Below, piece by piece: positions 1 to 8,526 of a DNA stretch of 64,000 bases; position 1 is the first letter of the stretch, and every line of letters begins with the position of its first letter. The stretch is from an uncultured Lachnospiraceae bacterium (GTDB lineage: Bacteria; Bacillota; Clostridia; Lachnospirales; Lachnospiraceae), in assembly GCA_900317915.1 (NCBI GenBank), contig ONIO01000002.1:1-64000 (forward strand), in the 5' to 3' direction. The position numbers and the translations under genes are program-made. The notes beneath the pieces were generated by a model. It saw only the letters and a program-made list of their open reading frames with translations. It did no database searches and was not told where the DNA came from.

Positions 1-216
1 CAGCAGTCCATGCAGCAGCCACAGCAGACCTGGAATCAGCAGTCCATGCAGCAGCCACAGCAGGCATGGAACCAGCAGTCCATGCAGCAGCCACAGCAGA
101 CTTGGAATCAGCAGTCAATGCAGCAGCCACAGCAGGCATGGAACCAGCAGTCCATGCAGCAGCCACAGCAGGCATGGAATCAGCAGTCAATGCAGCAGCC
201 ACAGCAGACCTGGAAC
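1..216 (+). repeat. Six tandem 36-bp coding repeats (12-residue Q-rich unit)
   Basis: Units start at 1, 37, 73, 109, 145 and 181. They differ only in a few bases, mainly ACC/ACT versus GCA at the T/A codon and AAT versus AAC or TCC versus TCA at third positions. The period is a multiple of three, so copy-number change keeps the frame. The array runs off the left edge of the window. Confidence 0.95.
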
Positions 217-834
217 CCGGCATTCCAGCAGCAGAATCCATACCAGGGACAGGATGGAGAACTATATCAGGAAGTAGAAAAGAAGAAGTCGAAGGCACCT
301 CTCATTGTGCTTTTAGTTGTTCTGATTGCTGCCCTTCTCGTAGGAACTGTTTTAATCTTAAACCTCCCATGGCAGACTAAGACGGAGACCAGTAAGAGTG
401 ATGACTCTAAAAAGTCTGACAAGGAGTCCAGAGAGGATGAGGATTCCGATTCTAAGAAGTCTGATTCTAAGAAAAAGGACTTAGATAAGAAAAAGGACCT
501 AGATAAGAATAAGGACAAGGATGAGAAGGAAGATGCCCAGGTTGAAGATGGCGAAGTAAAGGGCCAGATCTTCCCTCATTCTGCAGAGGAACTTCTGACA
601 GAGGATCAGATCAAGGCACTTAGCGATAAAGACCTTCGTCTTGCGATTAATGAGATCTATGCGCGTCATGGCTATGCATTTACTACAAAGGAGATGCAGG
701 ACTACTACGGCCAGTTGGATTGGTATGAGAACCTGAATAAAACCCAGGATGAAGTCAATGCAGAGCTAACAACCATCGAGTATCAGAATAAAGAGATGCT
801 TACTAAGGAAAGGGATTCTCGTGTCAAATCATAA
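1..834 (+). CDS. Q-rich repeat membrane protein with C-terminal YARHG domain (5' partial)
   Basis: The reading frame is already open at base 1, so the true start lies upstream; 277 residues are visible. Residues 1-72 are six near-identical 12-residue units (core MQQPQQ-T/A-WNQQS). A single hydrophobic segment follows at about residues 98-122 (PLIVLLVVLIAALLVG), then a strongly charged K/D/S/E linker at about 125-185. The C-terminal 80 residues contain the motif EIYARHGY and the pattern DWYENL, which mark a YARHG domain, an extracellular module of unknown function in Firmicutes. I infer a cytoplasmic Q-rich tail, one membrane span and an outside YARHG domain. Its stop overlaps the following amidase gene by 14 bases, so the two are probably co-translated. 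No enzyme function can be assigned. Confidence 0.8.
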   Translation, partial: QQSMQQPQQTWNQQSMQQPQQAWNQQSMQQPQQTWNQQSMQQPQQAWNQQSMQQPQQAWNQQSMQQPQQTWNPAFQQQNPYQGQDGELYQEVEKKKSKAPLIVLLVVLIAALLVGTVLILNLPWQTKTETSKSDDSKKSDKESREDEDSDSKKSDSKKKDLDKKKDLDKNKDKDEKEDAQVEDGEVKGQIFPHSAEELLTEDQIKALSDKDLRLAINEIYARHGYAFTTKEMQDYYGQLDWYENLNKTQDEVNAELTTIEYQNKEMLTKERDSRVKS

Positions 835-1768
835 GAAAAAAGTATCATCCAATAGGAATCGACTCCCAATCATCCTATCCCTTGTGGTAGTGATTCTAGC
901 TGTGATAGCTGTGATTCTTTTATTTCGTCTTCCAGACAAAAGCACGAAGCAGTCTGGGAAGGAAAGCGTTAAGACAGAAGTGTCTTCTAAGAAAAAAGAG
1001 AAGGATTCTTCTCTAGAAAAAGAGGATAAAAAGGCTGAGTCAAAAAGTACAGAAAAGGCAGAGCCAGAAGAGCCAGAAGAGCCAAAAGAACCAGCAGAGC
1101 CAGAAGAGCCAAAAGAGCCAGTAGAAGCAAAGGGCAATGGCCATATTGTTTGTATCGATCCAGGTCATCAGAGATCAGGAGAGAGTGCGAAGGAACCCAA
1201 TGGCCCCAATTCAAAAACGATGAAGGCTCGTGTAACAGGTGGCACCAGAGGAACCACCACTGGAGTCTATGAGTATGAATTAACCCTTACGATCTCTCAG
1301 GCACTAAAGACAGAACTTGAGAAACGTGGCTACACCGTCTATATGACCCGTGACACCCATGATGTGAAAATCAGTAATATGGAGCGTGCTCAGTATGCCA
1401 CTCAGGTCAATGCAGATATTTACTTCCGTATTCATGCCAATGGAGCAGGGAGTTCCTCTGCCAATGGTGCCATGATGCTGACTCCGTCTGCATCCAATCC
1501 ATATGTAGCGAATCTGGCGTCTAAAAGTAAAACTCTGTCACAGGATGTATTAACAGCTTACTGTCAGGCCACAGGCATGAAGAACCTTGGTGTTCAGGCC
1601 AATGACACCATGACTGGATTAAACTGGGCTACTATGCCAATGACCTTAATTGAACTTGGTTTCATGACCAATCCAAGGGATGATAAGAATATGGAAGATG
1701 CAGCATATCAGGTCAAAATGGTTCAAGGAATGGCCAATGGTATTGATGCTTATTTTCAAGGCCAATAA
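821..1768 (+). CDS. N-acetylmuramoyl-L-alanine amidase (Amidase_3), membrane anchored
   Basis: A 315-residue zinc amidase that cleaves the bond between N-acetylmuramic acid and L-alanine in peptidoglycan. It starts with GTG at 821, preceded by AAGGAAAGG, and overlaps the upstream YARHG gene by 14 bases. Residues 14-35 form a membrane anchor. Residues 36-106 are a charged linker with repeated PEEPKEP blocks. The Amidase_3 domain runs from about 108 to the end. Expected zinc ligands are visible: H116 (DPGHQ), E151 (YEYEL) and H205 (RIHANG), with the catalytic glutamate E278 (LIELGF). I infer an outward-facing enzyme held on the membrane by its N-terminus. No cell-wall binding repeats are present. 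Family assignment is firm; the exact cellular role (division, sporulation or turnover) is not decided by the sequence. Confidence 0.93.
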   Translation: MSNHKKKVSSNRNRLPIILSLVVVILAVIAVILLFRLPDKSTKQSGKESVKTEVSSKKKEKDSSLEKEDKKAESKSTEKAEPEEPEEPKEPAEPEEPKEPVEAKGNGHIVCIDPGHQRSGESAKEPNGPNSKTMKARVTGGTRGTTTGVYEYELTLTISQALKTELEKRGYTVYMTRDTHDVKISNMERAQYATQVNADIYFRIHANGAGSSSANGAMMLTPSASNPYVANLASKSKTLSQDVLTAYCQATGMKNLGVQANDTMTGLNWATMPMTLIELGFMTNPRDDKNMEDAAYQVKMVQGMANGIDAYFQGQ

Positions 1769-1858
1769 ATTTTAAATAATTCTTCCCACTAGCGCGTAAA
1801 AGTGATAGATTATTGGGTAGTAAAGAGTTATCGTTTCCACAATTCAGGGAGGAATGTT

Positions 1859-2209
1859 ATGGATAACAATTATCAGGGACAGCAGTATCAGCAGCCTCAG
1901 TACCAGCAGTCTCAGTACCAGCAGTCTCAGTACCAGCAGCCTCAGTATCAGCAGCCGATGTATCAGCAGGCTCCAATGGGTCAGCCTCTTCCAGTGAAGA
2001 GTAAGATCGCATGTGGACTTCTTCATATTCTGCTAGGTGGTATCGGTGTAGGTAATTTCTACATGGGTAAAATAGGCTTGGGTATTGTTGACATCATTTT
2101 CTGCTGGACAACAATTCCTGGCATCGTAAACTTCATTCGTGGAATCGTTGTTCTCTGCGAGTCTGATGAAGCTTTTGCACAGAAGTATAATGTAATCCCA
2201 CAGAGATAA
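1859..2209 (+). CDS. TM2 domain-containing membrane protein with YQQ repeat N-terminus
   Basis: The ATG at 1859 is preferred over an upstream in-frame start at 1802 because AGGGAGGA sits just before it; the product is 116 residues. Residues 1-40 are a proline/glutamine/tyrosine array of QYQQP or QYQQS pentads. A TM2 domain follows: a helix containing GGIGVGNFYMG, then a second helix (GIVDIIFCWTTIPGIVNFI). TM2 proteins are small two-helix membrane proteins of unknown function. The Q-rich cytoplasmic-type tail resembles that of the YARHG protein 1 kb upstream, which suggests a shared theme in this cluster. A hairpin terminator follows. Confidence 0.88.
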   Translation: MDNNYQGQQYQQPQYQQSQYQQSQYQQPQYQQPMYQQAPMGQPLPVKSKIACGLLHILLGGIGVGNFYMGKIGLGIVDIIFCWTTIPGIVNFIRGIVVLCESDEAFAQKYNVIPQR

Positions 2210-2232
2210 TTCATAGGGATATATAAAAATTG

Positions 2233-2260
2233 TGGGGCCGCCGTAAGGCGGTCTCCTTTT
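2233..2260 (+). terminator. Rho-independent terminator after the TM2 gene
   Basis: GGGGCCGCC, loop GTAA, then GGCGGTCTCC form a GC-rich stem (one bulge or wobble) followed by TTTT. It closes the envelope-protein cluster before azlC. Confidence 0.75.
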
Positions 2261-2292
2261 GTATATAGGAAAAGAAGGAAGATTATTTAGGA

Positions 2293-3000
2293 ATGACGAA
2301 TCGACAGTGGTTTTTTAAGGGAATAAAGAATGGAATTCCAATATGCTTAGGTTACTTTGCAGTGTCCTTTGCTCTTGGAATATCTGCCCGAAGCGTGGGT
2401 ATGGACGCTATTCAGTCTGGCTTTATGTCCTTTACCATGTTAGCAAGTGCAGGAGAGTTTGCTGCAATCACATTGATCGGTGGCATGGCGGGATTTATTG
2501 AGATTGTGCTGACTACCTTGGTTGTGAATATGCGCTACTTCTTAATGAGTATGAGTCTCACCCAGAAGCTTTCCAGTGATACCAGTTGGATTCATAGACT
2601 CCTGATCCCCTTTTTTGTTACAGATGAGATCTTCGGCTTATCTGCCACAGTGGATGGAGATTTGAATCCCTGCTATACCTATGGCATTGCCTTTCCCTCT
2701 GTCATTGGGTGGACAATTGGAACCGTCTTAGGCGTCATTGTTGGTAACATTCTCCCAGTCTGGCTGGTTAGTGCATTAGGGGTTGCTATGTACGGTATGT
2801 TTTTAGCCATTATTGTGCCTCCGGTGAAGACAGACCGCTTCATTGGACTACTGGTGCTCCTATCTATGGGGATGAGCTGGCTCTTTTCCGCCTTGCCTTA
2901 CATTTCTAAGATCTCCTCAGGATTTCGAATCATCATATTGACACTAAGCCTGTCTGCTCTGGCAGCCTGGATTAAACCGAGAAAGGAGATTGTAGAATGA
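2293..3000 (+). CDS. azlC: AzlC family branched-chain amino acid exporter, large subunit
   Basis: A 235-residue polytopic membrane protein of the AzlC (LIV-E) family. With AzlD it exports branched-chain amino acids or analogues. The N-terminal segment GIPICLGYFAVSFALGISAR, and the motif LASAGEFAAITLI, match the family; about six to seven hydrophobic helices are present. Length is typical. Its stop overlaps the azlD start in an ATGA arrangement, so the two subunits are translationally coupled. The Shine-Dalgarno AAGAAGGAAG is about 11 bases upstream. Substrate specificity is inferred from the family only. Confidence 0.92.
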   Translation: MTNRQWFFKGIKNGIPICLGYFAVSFALGISARSVGMDAIQSGFMSFTMLASAGEFAAITLIGGMAGFIEIVLTTLVVNMRYFLMSMSLTQKLSSDTSWIHRLLIPFFVTDEIFGLSATVDGDLNPCYTYGIAFPSVIGWTIGTVLGVIVGNILPVWLVSALGVAMYGMFLAIIVPPVKTDRFIGLLVLLSMGMSWLFSALPYISKISSGFRIIILTLSLSALAAWIKPRKEIVE

Positions 3001-3296
3001 GAATCTATCTAGCACTGATTGTTTTTGCAATCACAATCTATGCCATTCGTGTGGCGCCATTTCTCTTTTTGCGGAAGCCGATTCAGAGCCGTTTTATCAG
3101 GTCCTTTTTATTTTATGTGCCTTATGTGACTCTAGCTGTGATGACTTTTCCAGCTATTCTCACAGCCACTGGCAATCTCTATGCAGGAGTACTTGCCCTT
3201 CTAGTTGGGGTGGTGGTGTCCTGGATCTTTGGGGATCTCTTCGTGGTGGCATTATCCACTTGCTTTGCTGCGATACTTGGTGGGATAATTTTCTAG
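2997..3296 (+). CDS. azlD: AzlD family branched-chain amino acid transport subunit
   Basis: A 99-residue hydrophobic protein with three to four predicted helices. It carries the family features IRVAPFLFLRK near residue 20 and VPYVTLAVMTFPAIL at about 42-56. It is the small partner of AzlC and begins inside the azlC stop codon (ATGA overlap), so the two chains are likely made in equal amounts. The final residues are very hydrophobic (AILGGIIF). No other gene is joined to the pair, and 118 bases of non-coding sequence follow. Confidence 0.92.
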   Translation: MRIYLALIVFAITIYAIRVAPFLFLRKPIQSRFIRSFLFYVPYVTLAVMTFPAILTATGNLYAGVLALLVGVVVSWIFGDLFVVALSTCFAAILGGIIF

Positions 3297-3414
3297 ATTT
3301 ATTGATCAATATAGACCATAATAGAGAATAGTTTTCTAGAGTTTCTTTTCTGTGGACAGAAGATGGGATTCTAGCTGATTAAGAAAGAATTGTGAATCAA
3401 AATGGAGGTATCGC

Positions 3415-3717
3415 ATGGTTAAGCATATCATCTTATGGCAGTTAAAGGACGAACTTACTGAGAAAGAGAAGTGTGAAGTTAAGAAGGGTATTAAGGAAGG
3501 CTTAGAGGGTCTGGTAGGACAGGTTCCAGGACTTCTAGAAGTTCATGTAACCATCGATCCATTAGCTTCCTCTAATGCGGATGTACTCTTAGACTGCACC
3601 CTGACTGACGAGGAGTCTCTGAAGGGATATGCAATTCATCCTGCACATGTAGCGGTGGCAGATTCACGTGTCCGTCCATATACCAAGACTAGAGTCTGCA
3701 TGGACTACATGGCTTAA
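3415..3717 (+). CDS. Dabb (stress-responsive A/B barrel) family protein
   Basis: A 100-residue protein starting MVKHIILWQLKD, the usual first strand of Dabb (dimeric alpha/beta barrel) domains. The conserved YAIHPAHVAVA segment is at residues 64-74, followed by the end motif RVRPYTKTRVCMDY. These domains form ferredoxin-like dimers; no activity can be assigned. AATGGAGG lies 5 to 6 bases before the ATG. It is followed by sfsA after only six bases, so the two are probably cotranscribed. Confidence 0.88.
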   Translation: MVKHIILWQLKDELTEKEKCEVKKGIKEGLEGLVGQVPGLLEVHVTIDPLASSNADVLLDCTLTDEESLKGYAIHPAHVAVADSRVRPYTKTRVCMDYMA

Positions 3718-3723
3718 TTTGCT

Positions 3724-4404
3724 ATGCGTTATGTGGATACCTGTCGGGCAACTTTTGTCAGTCGCCCCAATCGCTTTATCGCCTATGTGAAGATCAGTCA
3801 GGATGAGGAGCCAATTGCCGTCCATGTGAAGAATACTGGGCGCTGTAAGGAATTGCTACGCCCTGGATGCACAGTGATCCTAGAGAAGGCTAAGAATCCA
3901 GAACGTAAGACACCCTATGATTTGGTCAGTGTCTATTTAGAGGATGGCCGTCTCATTAATATGGACAGTCAGTCTCCCAATGCTATGGTGAAGGAGTACT
4001 TAGAGACGCAGTCCTATGATTACATCAAGCCGGAATTTAAGTACGGGGATTCACGCATTGATTTTTATATGGAAAAGGGAGAGGACAAGTTTCTCCTTGA
4101 GATTAAGGGATGTACTCTTGAGCGAGATGGAATTGGATACTTTCCCGATGCACCAACTATAAGAGGGACGAAGCATCTAGAGGAACTAACGAAGGCCTTG
4201 GATCAAGGATTTCATGCTGCCCTTGGCTTTGTGATTCAGATGCCAGACATTAAAGAGGTGCGATCCAATGACGAGATGGACCCTGCCTTTGGGGAGGCCC
4301 TTCGACGGGCGAGAGCAGCAGGGGTTCAAGTGTTCTTCTTTCGATGTCAGATTGAAGAGAACCAGGTTCGTATTGTGTCCTGTAGGAAAGATGGGACGGA
4401 TTGA
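3724..4404 (+). CDS. sfsA: SfsA family DNA/RNA nuclease (sugar fermentation stimulation protein homologue)
   Basis: A 226-residue protein matching SfsA across its length. The N-terminal OB-like part includes FVSRPNRFIAYV and HVKNTGRCKELL. The C-terminal nuclease-like part includes DSRIDF, FLLEIKGCTL (the ExK of a PD-(D/E)xK fold), FPDAPTIRGTKHLEEL and FVIQMPDIKEV. SfsA was first named for maltose regulation in E. coli and is now annotated as a nucleic-acid-binding nuclease. No clear Shine-Dalgarno is seen, and the start lies six bases after the Dabb stop, which suggests coupled translation. Confidence 0.93.
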   Translation: MRYVDTCRATFVSRPNRFIAYVKISQDEEPIAVHVKNTGRCKELLRPGCTVILEKAKNPERKTPYDLVSVYLEDGRLINMDSQSPNAMVKEYLETQSYDYIKPEFKYGDSRIDFYMEKGEDKFLLEIKGCTLERDGIGYFPDAPTIRGTKHLEELTKALDQGFHAALGFVIQMPDIKEVRSNDEMDPAFGEALRRARAAGVQVFFFRCQIEENQVRIVSCRKDGTD

Positions 4405-4440
4405 GAAGAGACATAAGGGATTATTAAGTAAGGATTTTTC

Positions 4441-6276
4441 ATGAATTTTCAAGATGTGAAGAAGTGGTTACACCTACTAGGCTATAACTGGAAGGCACTT
4501 CTGGGATTTGAGTTACTATATAAAATGATAACAGTATCCTTGGCATTACCGGGTTTTCGCCTGCTTTTAAATGCCATTCTTAAGATCACAGGATACCCTT
4601 ATCTCACAAAGCAAAACTTACCCCAGTTTTTCACTAGTCCCTTAACAATCATCTGCATCCTATTGATTTTGATTCTGATGACCTTCTATACTCTGATTGA
4701 TATGGGCGCGGTGATCTTTATCTTAGATCAGAGTTCCCAGAACCATAAGACGACAGTAGGAATCGCCTTTCGATGGTCTGTAAAAAAAGCATGTCGTATG
4801 TTCTTACCACAGAATCTTCCTATGGTTGTGGTCACTTTATTTATGCTTCCATTTCTGCATTTGGGCTTTGGATCATCTTTAATTAGTTCTTTGAATTTTG
4901 TTCATGCGGCTACGTATTTTATTGTACGAAATCAGTGGCTTCAAATCACTTTCGCTATTGGGTTTGTTCTGCTATATGCCCTATGGCTTCGCTGGGTCTA
5001 TATTTTCCACTATTATGAGTTAGAGGGCTGGGGCTTCTTCTTCGGAGCCAGAAAGTCTGCCAGACTGGGCCGCGGTCATCACATTGTGGATGGACTGATT
5101 CTCCTTGTCCTCCAGCTGATTTTAGCAGGACTCTATTACCTCACTTCCTTTCTAGGAATTTTCTTAATTTTCATGGCTAAGAAAATATGTGATGCCATGG
5201 GCATGGTGGGCATCGTTATCTCTTCTGGTGTTGTGGTGCTACTAGGAATCCTTCTGGTTTCCTTCTTCGCACTATCTCTTCCAGTCAGCTTTGCTACCAT
5301 CTCTGTTCTCTATTACAAGAGAAAGGGGCAGAGAAATGAACCAGACCATCGTAAAACCCCCTTATTAGAGTCTCGGATTTCTAAGAAACTTCATCGAAGG
5401 ATGGTTCAGGTCGGTGCCTTAATCTTTGCTGGGGCGATTCTATTATCTGCATTTACAATCTATCAGACTTATCATGGAAAGCTTAGCCTAGATGTAGAGC
5501 ATGTACGGCAGACTCAGGTCACAGCCCATCGAGGCGCCTCTCATTATTACCCGGAGAATACCATGGCGGCATTTAAGGGAGCGGAGGCCCAGGGAGCAGA
5601 CTGGATTGAATTAGATGTCCAGCAGAGTAAGGATGAGAAGATTTTTGTCATGCATGACTCCTCCTTCAAGCGAACGACAGGAGTCGCCAAGAGAGCCTGG
5701 GAGTTAGACTGGGCGGATATCCAGAAATTGGACGCGGGGTCTTCTTTTAGTAGAGACTTTGAGGGAGAGAGAATTCCTCTTCTGAATACGGTTCTTCGCT
5801 ATTGTAAGAAGACAGGTATGCGGGCCAATATCGAATTAAAGCCATCTGGACATGAGGTGGACTTCGAAAAGAGCGTGGTGGAAATCGTCCAGAAGAATCA
5901 TATGGAAAAGAATTGTGTGGTTACCTCCCAGGATTATTCCGTATTACATAGGGTGAAGGAATGCGACCGACAGATTCGAACCGTCTATGTCATGAGTGTG
6001 GCAATCGGCAATATTGGTTTGCTCCGTGATGCAGATGACTTTAGTATTGAGTACAGCTTTATCACCGAGAGTCTGGTAAGACGACTGCATAATGGCGGTC
6101 ATGAGGTCTATGCCTGGACAGTAGATACCTCTGAAAATATGGACCGAATGATTAATATGGGTGTGGACAATATCATTACAGATGATGTCCCTCTAGGGAG
6201 AGACCGTATTGCAAAAAGTAGAACCACCAATGCGGTGGATGATTTGATAGGTTATATGCAAAAGATCTTTGGATAA
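4441..6276 (+). CDS. Glycerophosphodiester phosphodiesterase with N-terminal membrane domain
   Basis: A 611-residue fusion. Residues 1 to about 300 are a polytopic membrane domain (GPDPase_memb type) with several long hydrophobic helices, and a last helix lies near 322-343. Residues 360-595 are the GDPD catalytic TIM barrel. Key residues are H363 and R364 (AHRGA), E372 (PENT), the IELDVQ pair E390/D392 and the second histidine in VMHDSS. The enzyme hydrolyses glycerophosphodiesters to sn-glycerol 3-phosphate and an alcohol. In Gram-positives the membrane-anchored form may act on lipid or teichoic acid breakdown products; that role is inferred. AAGGAT precedes the ATG. The next gene, aroD, starts 26 bases later. 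Confidence 0.92.
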   Translation: MNFQDVKKWLHLLGYNWKALLGFELLYKMITVSLALPGFRLLLNAILKITGYPYLTKQNLPQFFTSPLTIICILLILILMTFYTLIDMGAVIFILDQSSQNHKTTVGIAFRWSVKKACRMFLPQNLPMVVVTLFMLPFLHLGFGSSLISSLNFVHAATYFIVRNQWLQITFAIGFVLLYALWLRWVYIFHYYELEGWGFFFGARKSARLGRGHHIVDGLILLVLQLILAGLYYLTSFLGIFLIFMAKKICDAMGMVGIVISSGVVVLLGILLVSFFALSLPVSFATISVLYYKRKGQRNEPDHRKTPLLESRISKKLHRRMVQVGALIFAGAILLSAFTIYQTYHGKLSLDVEHVRQTQVTAHRGASHYYPENTMAAFKGAEAQGADWIELDVQQSKDEKIFVMHDSSFKRTTGVAKRAWELDWADIQKLDAGSSFSRDFEGERIPLLNTVLRYCKKTGMRANIELKPSGHEVDFEKSVVEIVQKNHMEKNCVVTSQDYSVLHRVKECDRQIRTVYVMSVAIGNIGLLRDADDFSIEYSFITESLVRRLHNGGHEVYAWTVDTSENMDRMINMGVDNIITDDVPLGRDRIAKSRTTNAVDDLIGYMQKIFG

Positions 6277-6302
6277 GGACTGCTTAGATAAGGTATATAA
6301 AG

Positions 6303-7103
6303 ATGGATAAAACAAAGGAAACCGGGCTTACAATCAAGGGTATGACCCTTGGACAGGGGATGCCGATTATTTGTGTGCCGGTTGTAGAACAGAAGAAGGA
6401 ACAGATCCTTAGTGAAGTCAATCGACTGGTTTCGGCTGGAGTGAAAATGATTGAGTTTCGAGCAGATTACTACGAGGATGTAGGGGATCTGAAGCGATTG
6501 GGAAGCCTCCTAAGAGAGATGGGGCAGTATACAGAGAATACGATTCTTCTCTTTACTCTGCAATCCATTAGCCAGGGAGGCCGTATTGAACTTCCTCCCA
6601 GAGTGCTTCATGATGCGCTGATGGTTGCTGCAGACTGTAGGGCAGTGGATCTAGTCGATGTTGAATTCTGTGAAGTTGAGAATCCAAAGGCCCTGATTCA
6701 AGAGATCCATTCTTACGGGAATCGGGTATTGACCAGTCAGCATGATTATATGAAAACCCAGAAAAGTAATGTGATGTGGGAACTGGTAAATAAGATGCGG
6801 CAAAGTGGAGCGGATGTGGTGAAGATCGCATATACACCCGATGAAGCCCAGGATCTACTAGATCTATTATCGGTGACTGTGAGATTCCATAAGGAGCATC
6901 CAAGTATCCCAATTATTTCTATGGCAATGGGGAATCTAGGAGAACTAACACGGATTTCTGGAGAGATATTTGGCTCAGCAGTTACCTTCGGAAAAAGTGG
7001 GAAATCATCAGCGCCAGGACAGATTGAATATGACCGCTTAAAGGCTGTGATTTCCGACGTTCATCACAGCATCACCGGGGAAGAAAATACTGGCTTTCAT
7101 TGA
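6303..7103 (+). CDS. aroD: 3-dehydroquinate dehydratase, type I
   Basis: A 266-residue type I dehydroquinase (AroD), catalysing dehydroquinate to dehydroshikimate through a Schiff base in the shikimate pathway. The catalytic histidine H147 (TSQHDY) and the Schiff-base lysine K174 (VVKIAY) are 27 residues apart, as in characterised enzymes. Other substrate-site elements are MIEFRAD near residue 50, the MAMGNLGELTRI arginine and the terminal SAPGQI loop. It is not grouped with other aro genes here. A tRNA gene follows 68 bases downstream. Length is slightly above the usual 250 because of an N-terminal extension of about 10 residues. Confidence 0.95.
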   Translation: MDKTKETGLTIKGMTLGQGMPIICVPVVEQKKEQILSEVNRLVSAGVKMIEFRADYYEDVGDLKRLGSLLREMGQYTENTILLFTLQSISQGGRIELPPRVLHDALMVAADCRAVDLVDVEFCEVENPKALIQEIHSYGNRVLTSQHDYMKTQKSNVMWELVNKMRQSGADVVKIAYTPDEAQDLLDLLSVTVRFHKEHPSIPIISMAMGNLGELTRISGEIFGSAVTFGKSGKSSAPGQIEYDRLKAVISDVHHSITGEENTGFH

Positions 7104-7171
7104 CTTCTACGGCTTACTTTGGTAAACTGTCTTAGTTGTTTGGGTCGATATTTTTCGATTTGAAACGGTAT

Positions 7172-7245
7172 GTAGGCGTGGCTTAGCTGGATAGAGCATC
7201 GGACTCCGACTCCGAAGACCGCGGGTTCGAATCCCGCCGTCTACA
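7172..7245 (+). tRNA. tRNA-Arg (anticodon CCG)
   Basis: A 74-base cloverleaf. The acceptor stem GTAGGCG pairs with CGTCTAC, with discriminator A. The D-stem is GCTT/GAGC, the anticodon stem TCGGA/TCCGA encloses loop CTCCGAC (anticodon CCG, reads CGG), and the T-arm is GCGGG-TTCGAAT-CCCGC. CCA is not encoded. It stands alone between aroD and the SH3-domain gene. Confidence 0.95.
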
Positions 7246-7278
7246 TTGCTTTTAAATATTGAAGTTTAGGGGGTTCCC

Positions 7279-8337
7279 ATGAATTTTAAAGATAAAGTTT
7301 CAAGCCTATGGAATAAGATATCTGATCAGAAGTACCATCGCTATTATCTGGCGGCCATCGTTCTATTAGGTATTATTTTTATTTTAACCAGATGTACCAA
7401 TCAGACAGCACAGGAAAGTAATCCTATGGCTGGTGCTTATCAGAACTATAGTGAAGTCACTGGTAAGAGCCAGACAGAGCAGGATAAGAAGCTGAATAAG
7501 CTGATTACCAATTATTATAAGTTCTATGCAGCTGGTGATACAGATTCCTTACAGAAGATTGCAAAGCCAATCTCTAATAAGGAGATCTCTTACATCAAGT
7601 TCTTCAGCGAGTATGTAACCAAGTACCAGAATATTAGCATCTATGCAAAGCGTGGCTTAGACGATAAGTCATATCTGGTATCTGTTGTTATGGATATTAA
7701 GTTTAAGGATGCAGAGTCAACTGCTGCAGGCATGGACTTCTTCTATGTCATGACAGATGATAATGGTGGTCTCTATATCGCGAACCAGTATAGCTCCTTT
7801 AATACTGGGGATGGAGAGAATGAGATGGATTCTCAGATAGCTGCATTGATTGCTACTTTTGAGCAGCAGGATGACGTTGTGGATCTCCAGAAGCAGGTTC
7901 AGCAGAAGTTCAATGAGGCTCTTCTTAAGGATGAGGCATTAAATACACTTCTTACAACCACACTTCCAAATGCTACCACACAGTGGGCATCTTCTTATGT
8001 GGAACCTGATGCGACACAGGTTGCAGACGCATCTACGGATGAGAAGAAGGATGAAGAAGGAAAAGAGGATGAGAATAAGTCCTCTGAGACAACAACGGAG
8101 ACTCCAGCTACAACTGGTCCGAAGGAAGTTACTGTTGATGGATTAGCAAATGGTAGCACCAAGACCTTAACTCAGACCGTTCGTGTTCGTTCTGATATGA
8201 ATGAGACAGCATCCATCGCAGCAGTAGCATATACCAGCGAACCAATTACCATTGGCGCAAGCTATGACACTGGTTGGACAGCAGTTACAACCTATAGCGG
8301 TGCTTCTGGATATGTTCGTACCGATCTCCTGAAGTAA
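7279..8337 (+). CDS. Membrane-anchored protein with C-terminal bacterial SH3 domain
   Basis: A 352-residue protein with one N-terminal membrane segment at about residues 23-39 (YLAAIVLLGIIFILT). Residues 60-225 form a predicted extracytoplasmic region without a recognised family, containing KLITNYYKFYAAGDTDSL, a pattern seen in NTF2-like or lipoprotein-type domains. A low-complexity acidic/threonine linker follows at about 255-285. The last 65 residues fit an SH3-type module (VRVRSDMNETASIA, then GWTAVTTYSGASGYVRTDLL), usually used to bind cell wall. I infer an outward-facing wall-associated protein. Function is unknown. A strong terminator lies 31 bases downstream. Confidence 0.8.
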   Translation: MNFKDKVSSLWNKISDQKYHRYYLAAIVLLGIIFILTRCTNQTAQESNPMAGAYQNYSEVTGKSQTEQDKKLNKLITNYYKFYAAGDTDSLQKIAKPISNKEISYIKFFSEYVTKYQNISIYAKRGLDDKSYLVSVVMDIKFKDAESTAAGMDFFYVMTDDNGGLYIANQYSSFNTGDGENEMDSQIAALIATFEQQDDVVDLQKQVQQKFNEALLKDEALNTLLTTTLPNATTQWASSYVEPDATQVADASTDEKKDEEGKEDENKSSETTTETPATTGPKEVTVDGLANGSTKTLTQTVRVRSDMNETASIAAVAYTSEPITIGASYDTGWTAVTTYSGASGYVRTDLLK

Positions 8338-8368
8338 GGAAGATAGTGCAATTCATAAGATCATATGT

Positions 8369-8406
8369 ACAATGCATAGAGCAAATGCCCTATGCATTGT
8401 TTTTTT
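8369..8406 (+). terminator. Rho-independent terminator
   Basis: A perfect 11-bp stem, ACAATGCATAG with CTATGCATTGT, encloses a 10-base loop and is followed by TTTTTT. It terminates the SH3-domain gene. Confidence 0.92.
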
Positions 8407-8449
8407 ATGTAGAAATATAAAAATTCCTTCGTCATATAGCCTCATAATC

Positions 8450-8458
8450 TGATAAAAT
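8450..8458 (+). promoter_or_regulatory. Possible extended -10 promoter for the rluB-like gene
   Basis: TG-A-TAAAAT at 8450-8458 fits an extended -10 element and lies just after the terminator. No good -35 is visible at 17-base spacing, so support is moderate. Confidence 0.4.
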
Positions 8459-8526
8459 GGGAAGTGCAATGTGGGTTTCTATAGGCTGCTGATGAAGCAG
8501 GCATGATATTATAAAGGAGAAGAATT

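Noticed and set aside
1..216. CRISPR-like array at the left edge
   Set aside because: The 36-bp units are contiguous with no spacers and are an in-frame protein repeat.
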